NCBI GenBank assembly: GCA_028869315.1
Contig: JAGWSV010000166.1
Span: 1-47,830, forward strand
DNA length: 47,830 bases
Direction: 5' to 3'
Origin: Rhodospirillales bacterium
GTDB lineage: Bacteria > Pseudomonadota > Alphaproteobacteria > Acetobacterales > Acetobacteraceae
This document shows, in pieces, positions 43,344 through 47,830 of this stretch. The first letter of the stretch is position 1, and every line of letters begins with the position of its first letter. The position numbers and the translations under genes are program-made. The notes under the pieces are model-generated. The model had not been told where the DNA came from, did not search any database, and saw nothing but the letters and a program-made list of their open reading frames with translations.

Positions 43344-43931
43344 TCAGGCGTGCCCGGCGCTGGAGGACAGCGACAGCGGGTCGATATGCAGGCGGGCAAG
43401 CGCACGGCGCCATTTGCTGTCGTGCTGGGAATCGAACACCAACGCTTCGTCCGCCGACACCGAAAGCCAGGCGTTCTGCTGCATCTCGGTGTCCAGCTGG
43501 CCAGGCCCCCAGCCGGCATAGCCGAGCGCGAGCAGCCCCTCCCGCGGGCCGCCGCCTTCGGCGATCGCTTTCAGCACGTCGAGGCTCGCGGTCAGCGCCA
43601 GCGCGTCGTCGACCCGGAGGCTGCCTTCACCGGTCCAGTCGGACGTGTGCAGCACGAAGCCGCGCCCGCCATCGACCGGCCCTCCGGCCCACAGGCGGAT
43701 CCGTCGCGCCGGCGGCACCGGAGCGATCTCCAACTGCCGGAGCAGGTCGTCGAAGCTGGGGCGGGCCAGCGGCCGGTTGATCACCAGCCCCATCGCGCCT
43801 TCCGCGGTATGGGCACAGACGTAGATCACGCTGTGCACGAAGCGCGGATCCTGCATCGCCGGCATGGCGATCAACAACTGGCCGGTCAGGAATCCGGCTT
43901 CCCCGGCCTTGCGTAGGTACGACTCTGCCAT
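43344..43931 (-). CDS. YqgE/AlgH family protein
   Basis: A 195-residue protein of the UPF0301 family, function unknown. Family hallmarks: FLTGQLLIAMPAMQDPRF near 14, VIYVCAHTAEGAMGLVINRPL near 36, GGPVDGGRGFVLH near 84 and GYAGWGPGQLDTEM near 138. ATG at 43931. Stands alone, convergent to the aminotransferase gene and divergent from the peroxiredoxin gene. Confidence 0.93.
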   Translation of the reverse strand: MAESYLRKAGEAGFLTGQLLIAMPAMQDPRFVHSVIYVCAHTAEGAMGLVINRPLARPSFDDLLRQLEIAPVPPARRIRLWAGGPVDGGRGFVLHTSDWTGEGSLRVDDALALTASLDVLKAIAEGGGPREGLLALGYAGWGPGQLDTEMQQNAWLSVSADEALVFDSQHDSKWRRALARLHIDPLSLSSSAGHA

Positions 43932-44091
43932 GGCGCCGAATGTGGGGGGCGCGCGCGCCGCCCGCAAGCGGCGTGACACCGCCGCCGCGGCAGGTTAGGA
44001 GTCCGCCACCCGGTCGGGCAACCGAACGGCCAGGCCATAGCCGCCCGGCCAAGTACGGGCTCATGAAATCAATCGAGGAGCGAGGCAAGCC

Positions 44092-44574
44092 ATGACGATC
44101 AAGGTCGGTGAGATGATTCCGTCCATGAAACTGATGCAGGCGACCGCCGAGGGGCCGAAGGAGATCTCTACCGACGAGATCTTCAAGGGCAAGAAAGTGG
44201 TGCTGTTCGCCGTGCCCGGCGCCTTCACCCCGACCTGCAGCGCGCGCCACCTGCCGGGCTTCGTCCAGAACGCCGAAGCACTCCGTGCCAAGGGCGTCGA
44301 CACCGTCGCCTGCATCTCGGTGAACGATGCCTTCGTGATGGGCGCGTGGGGCAAGGACCAGGGCACCGACGGCAAGGTGCTGATGCTGGCCGACGGCTCG
44401 GCCGCCTTCGCCAAGGCGCTCGGCCTTGAGCTCGACCTGATGGCCCGCGGCATGGGCGTGCGCAGCCAGCGCTACGCGCTGATCGCCGAGGACGGCAAAG
44501 TCACCCATCTCGGCGTGGAGCAGCCGGGCGGCTTCGAGGTGAGCAAGGCCGAGGCGATCCTGGCGGCGCTCTGA
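44092..44574 (+). CDS. Peroxiredoxin, Prx5 type
   Basis: Thiol peroxidase of 160 residues with the peroxidatic C49 in PGAFTPTCSARHLPGF, the Prx5 signature; the following VNDAFVMGAW is also typical. There is no conserved resolving Cys visible near the C-terminus, so reduction by glutathione/glutaredoxin or thioredoxin is open. ATG at 44092 with GAGG at 44082-44085. Cytoplasmic (no signal). Confidence 0.93.
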   Translation: MTIKVGEMIPSMKLMQATAEGPKEISTDEIFKGKKVVLFAVPGAFTPTCSARHLPGFVQNAEALRAKGVDTVACISVNDAFVMGAWGKDQGTDGKVLMLADGSAAFAKALGLELDLMARGMGVRSQRYALIAEDGKVTHLGVEQPGGFEVSKAEAILAAL

Positions 44575-44603
44575 GCGGCCGCCGCCACGAAGAAGCCGCC
44601 CCC

Positions 44604-45452
44604 GTGCCAGCCCCCCCGGGGATACCCACGCCGGGGGCAACCGGGGCGGGTCGGTTTGGCGCGGTTCTGATCACCGGAGCCTCCTCCGGCATTGGCCGCG
44701 CGATCGCGTTGGCCTGTGCCGGACCGGGGGTCACGCTGCATCTTGGTGGCCGCGACCCGTCGCGATTGGCCGCCAGCGCCGAGATGGCGATGGCGCGCGG
44801 CGCGGAGGTGAGGCCCGCGGTACTGGACGTGCGCGATGCGGCCGCCATGGCGAACTGGATCGCCGCGGCAGGGCCGCTCGGGCTTGTGGTGGCGAACGCC
44901 GGCATCTCGGCCGGGACCGGCGGCGGGAAAGACGTGCGTTCGGAACCCGCCGCGCAGGTGCGGGCGATTTTCGCGGTCAATCTCGACGGCGCGCTGAACA
45001 CCGTGTTGCCGGCGCTGGAAACGATGGCGGCGCAACCCGCCGGCCCCTCGGGCGTGCGCGGGCGGATCGCGGTGGTCGCTTCCATCGCCGCCTTCGTGGC
45101 CGCGCCGGGGGCGCCGTCCTACTGTGCCTCCAAAGCGGCGATCGACGCGTGGACGGTGGCGGCGGCACCGGCAGCGCGCCGGCGGGGCGTGCTGCTGACC
45201 AGCGTGTGTCCCGGCTATGTGCGCACGCCGATGACGGCGCGGAACCGCTTCGCCATGCCCGGACTGATGGACGCGGAACGAGCGGCCGAGATCACCCTGC
45301 GCGGCGTCGCCGCCGGGCGGGTGCGGGTCGCCTTCCCGCGACGGATGGCGCTGGCGGCGCAGGTTGCGGGGGCGTTGCCCCCTGCGCTGCGGAATTGGGC
45401 GATGGGACGGATTGCCGGAAAGGCGGGGGACCCGGATCTGGCGGACCGTTGA
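44604..45452 (+). CDS. Short-chain dehydrogenase/reductase
   Basis: A 282-residue SDR starting at GTG 44604. TGASSGIG at 24-31, a VANAG loop near 96, Ser in VVASIAA and the YCASK catalytic motif. The N-terminal 15 residues are Pro/Gly-rich and may be untranslated. 29 bp after the peroxiredoxin gene and thus possibly cotranscribed. Substrate unknown. Confidence 0.88.
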   Translation: MPAPPGIPTPGATGAGRFGAVLITGASSGIGRAIALACAGPGVTLHLGGRDPSRLAASAEMAMARGAEVRPAVLDVRDAAAMANWIAAAGPLGLVVANAGISAGTGGGKDVRSEPAAQVRAIFAVNLDGALNTVLPALETMAAQPAGPSGVRGRIAVVASIAAFVAAPGAPSYCASKAAIDAWTVAAAPAARRRGVLLTSVCPGYVRTPMTARNRFAMPGLMDAERAAEITLRGVAAGRVRVAFPRRMALAAQVAGALPPALRNWAMGRIAGKAGDPDLADR

Positions 45453-45583
45453 GTCTTCGCACCGTGCCGACGGGCGCAATCGTGATCGCCGCCGGCTTCC
45501 GCCCCGTCATATCGGCCCCATCGCCGGCCCCCATGGCGCCGGCACAATGCGGCGAGTACTCTTGGGCCCCGGTGACCACGGCG

Positions 45584-46240
45584 ATGGAGACCCTGCCGAT
45601 GCCCCGCACCCCTCTGCTGCTTGTCGTCCCGATGGCGCTTGTCGCCCCGTTGCTGGCAGGGGCCGGGCCGGCGCGCGCGGCGGCAGCACCTCCGGTCGCA
45701 AATGCCCCCTACCTGCCCGGGTTCGGCGGCCCCACGAGCGGCGGCAGCCCCTCCGGCAAAGTCCCCTCCGGCAAAACCCCCTCTGGCAAAACCCCCTCTG
45801 GCAAAACCCCCTCTGGCAAGGTTCCATCCGGCAAGGTGCCGGCGGCGGCCGCCTCCTCCATGCCGGCGAGCACGCCACCTGGGACGCCGGCCAGCCCGGC
45901 GCTCACCCCTCCGATCCCCGCCAACCCGACGACGGCTTCGGACTACATGGCAATCGCCGGCCAGGCGGTCGCACAACAGCAGGGACCGACGGCGTTGCGG
46001 GCGCTCGGGCGCGCGGAGACGCGGCTGATCAGCCGGTCGGTCCCGCTGTTCCAGACCCATTCCCCCTCGGAGGACCCGGCGGTACGGTTGATCGAACAGG
46101 CGCGCCAGGCGGTCCGGGCGGGCGATTTCGCCACTGCGGCACGCGTGATCGCGCGCGCCACGCCGCTCGTCGCCCAAGAGGAGAAGGCGCCGCCATCCCA
46201 TCCGCCCGTCGGCCTGCCGGCGACGCCGGCCGCGCGCTGA
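45584..46240 (+). CDS. Secreted protein with six PSGK repeats, unknown function
   Basis: A 218-residue predicted exported protein. Signal peptide within the first 35 residues (hydrophobic LLLVVPMALVAPLLAG, cut after ARA). A disordered linker then carries six tandem pentapeptides PSGK(V/T) (about 55-84), a Pro/Ala/Thr-rich stretch, and a helical C-terminal part with RALGRAETRLISRSVPLFQT and LIEQARQAVRAGDFATAAR. The helical part suggests a small TPR-like or coiled fold. Start ATG at 45584 or 45599. 18 bp before the LLM oxidoreductase gene. I do not recognise a named family. Confidence 0.7.
   Translation: METLPMPRTPLLLVVPMALVAPLLAGAGPARAAAAPPVANAPYLPGFGGPTSGGSPSGKVPSGKTPSGKTPSGKTPSGKVPSGKVPAAAASSMPASTPPGTPASPALTPPIPANPTTASDYMAIAGQAVAQQQGPTALRALGRAETRLISRSVPLFQTHSPSEDPAVRLIEQARQAVRAGDFATAARVIARATPLVAQEEKAPPSHPPVGLPATPAAR
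45748..45837 (+). repeat. 15-bp tandem repeat, six copies (PSGK coding)
   Basis: Six contiguous 15-bp units of the type CCCTCCGGCAAAGTC, in frame, encode PSGKV or PSGKT. The third and fourth copies are identical, and the others differ by only a few bases, so copy number is likely to vary between strains by slippage without frameshift. Confidence 0.9.
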
Positions 46241-46257
46241 CCGGGGAGACCGCGTCC

Positions 46258-47301
46258 ATGCGCGTTGCGATGGTGCTCCCGGTGGAAGACTGGCGGGCGT
46301 GCGGCCCCGCGGCCCGCGCCGCCGAGGAAGACGGATTCGACGCCGTCACGACCAACGAATTGCGCCACGACCCGTTCGCCCCGCTCGCCTTCGCCGCGCT
46401 GGCGACGGAACATGTGGAGCTTGCCACCTCGGTCGCCATCGCCTTCCCGCGCAGCCCGATGATCGTCGCCGGCCAGGCCTGGGATCTGGCGCGCCACTCA
46501 GGCGGACGGTTCGTGCTCGGCCTCGGCAGCCAGGTGAAGGCGCATAACGAGCGCCGGTTCAGCGTGCCCTGGGTCGCCCCGGCGGCCCGCATGGGCGATT
46601 ACATCGCGGCGCTGCGCGCGATCTTCCGCTGCTGGGAACGCGGGGAGAAGCTGGACTATCACGGCAGATACTACAGCTTCACCCTGATGACGCCGGAGTT
46701 CACCCCGGAACGGCTCGGCGGCCCCGCGCCGCCGGTGGCGCTCGCCGCGGTCGGCCCCCTGATGCTGAAGACCGCCGCGAGGAAGGCCGACAGCGTGCGG
46801 CTGCACGGGTTCGCGACCCGTGCGTATCTGGAACAGGTGGTGCATCCGCTGCTGGCCGGTGAACTCGCCGCCGCCGGGAAGTCCTTCGATCACTTCGAAA
46901 TAACCGGCGGCGGGTTCATCGCGACCGGCCCGGATGCCGAGGCGGTGCGGCTGGCGGCCGAGAAGATCCGCTACCGGGTCGCGTTCTACGGCTCCACGCC
47001 CGCCTATCGCGGCGTGCTCGACCTGCACGGCCTGGCCGATCTCGGCGTGCGGCTGACTGCGCTCTCGCGCGAAGGCAAATGGTCCGAGATGGCCGCGCTG
47101 ATCGGCGACGACGTGCTGGACCTGTTCTGCGCCCGCGCGCCTTATGAGGGCCTGGCCGAAGCCGTGGCACGGCGCTTCGGCGGATTGGTCGATACCGTTT
47201 CGCTCGAGTTTCCCGCCGATGTTCCCGCCACGACCCGACGCGCAGTGGTGGCGGCAATCCAGGCGATTCCGCATCGCTTCGCCGGTTTCGCGCCGGCGTA
47301 G
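46258..47301 (+). CDS. LLM-class flavin/F420-type oxidoreductase
   Basis: A 347-residue luciferase-like TIM-barrel protein. Motifs: EEDGFDAVTTNELRHDPFAPLA near 23, ELATSVAIAFPRSPM near 62, DLARHSGGRFVLGLGSQVKAHNERRF near 80 (key GRFVLGLGSQVKAHNER), then a C-terminal AEAVARRFGGLVDTVS. The GSQVKAHNERR stretch is typical of the F420-like TIGR03617-type group, though in proteobacteria the cofactor is probably FMN. ATG at 46258 follows GGGGAGA, 17 bp after the secreted protein gene. Substrate unknown. Confidence 0.85.
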   Translation: MRVAMVLPVEDWRACGPAARAAEEDGFDAVTTNELRHDPFAPLAFAALATEHVELATSVAIAFPRSPMIVAGQAWDLARHSGGRFVLGLGSQVKAHNERRFSVPWVAPAARMGDYIAALRAIFRCWERGEKLDYHGRYYSFTLMTPEFTPERLGGPAPPVALAAVGPLMLKTAARKADSVRLHGFATRAYLEQVVHPLLAGELAAAGKSFDHFEITGGGFIATGPDAEAVRLAAEKIRYRVAFYGSTPAYRGVLDLHGLADLGVRLTALSREGKWSEMAALIGDDVLDLFCARAPYEGLAEAVARRFGGLVDTVSLEFPADVPATTRRAVVAAIQAIPHRFAGFAPA

Positions 47302-47456
47302 CCGCGCCGGCGTCGCCCGTTTCGCTCCGCCCGCAAGATCGGGGAAGCGGCGGCCGATGCCCACCCGTGCGCCTGCGGCCGATCGAGCGACCCCGCCCCG
47401 CTTGCATCGCCACCGACGCCGCTTCACCCTCCCACGGAACCGGGAGGGGAGATGTC
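47302..47456. other. Intergenic, no feature recognised
   Basis: About 155 bp between the oxidoreductase gene and the truncated dehydrogenase gene. Only the ribosome site of the latter is recognisable. Confidence 0.4.
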
Positions 47457-47830
47457 ATGGTGAAGGTCGCAGTGCTCGACGACTGGCAGGGGGTGGCGCG
47501 CCAGTCCGCCGACTGGTCGCAGCTGGAAGGACGGGCCGAGGTCACGTTCTTCGCCGACGCGTTCGCGAGCGAGGATGCCGCCGCGGCTGCCCTGGCGGAG
47601 TTCGACATCCTGCTGGCGATGCGGGAGCGGACGCAGTTCACCGGCTCGCTGCTCAGGCGCCTGCCGAAGCTCCGCATGCTCGGCACCACCAGCGGACGGA
47701 CGCTGTCGCTCGATCTGGCCACCGCGACGGCGCAGGGGGTGGTCTGCTGCAACACCGGCAGCGGACCCGGCTCGGCGGCCACCGCGGAAATCGCCCTCGC
47801 GCTGATGCTCGCGGCCATGCGCGGGCTGCC
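47457..47830 (+). CDS. 2-hydroxyacid dehydrogenase, N-terminal part (cut by window end)
   Basis: The first 124 codons of a D-isomer-specific 2-hydroxyacid dehydrogenase: MVKVAVLDDWQGVARQSADW, then LLAMRERTQFTGSLLRRLPK and LRMLGTTSGRTLSLDLA, ending at the hinge before the NAD fold (SAATAEIALALMLAAMR). ATG at 47457 with GGGAGGGGAG upstream. The nucleotide-binding and catalytic residues lie beyond the window, so activity cannot be judged. Confidence 0.85.
   Translation, partial: MVKVAVLDDWQGVARQSADWSQLEGRAEVTFFADAFASEDAAAAALAEFDILLAMRERTQFTGSLLRRLPKLRMLGTTSGRTLSLDLATATAQGVVCCNTGSGPGSAATAEIALALMLAAMRGL

Noticed and set aside
45748-45837. CRISPR-like array
   Set aside because: 15-bp units are contiguous with no spacers and lie in frame inside a gene.
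45364-46257. Fusion of the LLM oxidoreductase with an upstream 298-codon segment
   Set aside because: The segment is the SDR end and PSGK protein in another frame; the oxidoreductase has its own ribosome site at 46258.
1-47830. tRNA, rRNA, insertion sequence, integrase or phage genes
   Set aside because: Looked for T-loop motifs, transposase/integrase motifs and long inverted terminal repeats; none was convincing.

Overview
The window is GC-rich, gene-dense DNA from a bacterial chromosome. Codon third positions are strongly G/C. The gene content suggests an alphaproteobacterium, most likely of the Acetobacteraceae/Rhodospirillales type; this is my inference from family resemblance (argH next to a tiny LptM-type lipoprotein, class II DAHP synthase, the ATP-grasp/alpha-E/transglutaminase set, many Tat signals), because no rRNA or other marker is present. 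I see no rRNA, tRNA, CRISPR array, insertion sequence or prophage gene. All functional calls rest on motifs read by eye; no database search was possible.

Left end (1-3360): an acetoin dehydrogenase operon acoA-acoB-acoC, preceded by a textbook sigma-54 (-24/-12) promoter and a set of TGTCGCA half-sites suited to an AcoR-type enhancer-binding protein. It is followed by a convergent MHYT/HD-GYP cyclic-di-GMP phosphodiesterase with an FNR/FixK-like box upstream, a class II DAHP synthase with a nicotinate phosphoribosyltransferase, a MarC-type membrane protein with an alpha/beta hydrolase that has Cys in the nucleophile position, a GST, an orphan Tat-exported ABC binding protein, and an enolase-superfamily dehydratase.

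Centre (13190-24760): a very divergent PEP-carboxylase-like gene, then a compact minus-strand aromatic operon. In transcription order it is MBL-fold protein, FAD aromatic hydroxylase (MhaA-like), DUF1272 zinc-ribbon protein, DUF2783 small protein (MhaB-like), maleylacetoacetate isomerase, cytochrome P450, homogentisate dioxygenase, fumarylacetoacetase. Most junctions overlap (ATGA), implying translational coupling. A divergent MarR regulator sits at its head. The simplest reading is (hydroxy)phenylacetate -> homogentisate -> maleylacetoacetate -> fumarylacetoacetate -> fumarate + acetoacetate, with the P450 as a possible extra entry hydroxylase. A short remnant that looks like the C-terminus of a DegT-type aminotransferase lies between fahA and the PEPC-like gene.

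Right-centre (24800-31900): an LpxR-type lipid A deacylase; an operon of circularly permuted ATP-grasp, alpha-E and transglutaminase proteins (a widespread set of unknown chemistry) with a DUF1028 protein upstream and 17-bp direct repeats in front; an EamA transporter coupled to an alpha/beta hydrolase.

Right end (31900-47830): acyl-CoA synthetase, an SDR lacking the catalytic Tyr, a flavin-dependent monooxygenase, argH with a 43-residue lipoprotein gene, a TlpA-type thioredoxin, an operon of SDR, 2-hydroxyacid dehydrogenase and AhpD-like protein, guaA, serine-glyoxylate aminotransferase, YqgE, a Prx5-type peroxiredoxin, another SDR, a secreted protein with a six-copy PSGK repeat, a luciferase-like oxidoreductase, and a 2-hydroxyacid dehydrogenase cut off by the window edge. 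Several convergent pairs are separated by long perfect hairpins.
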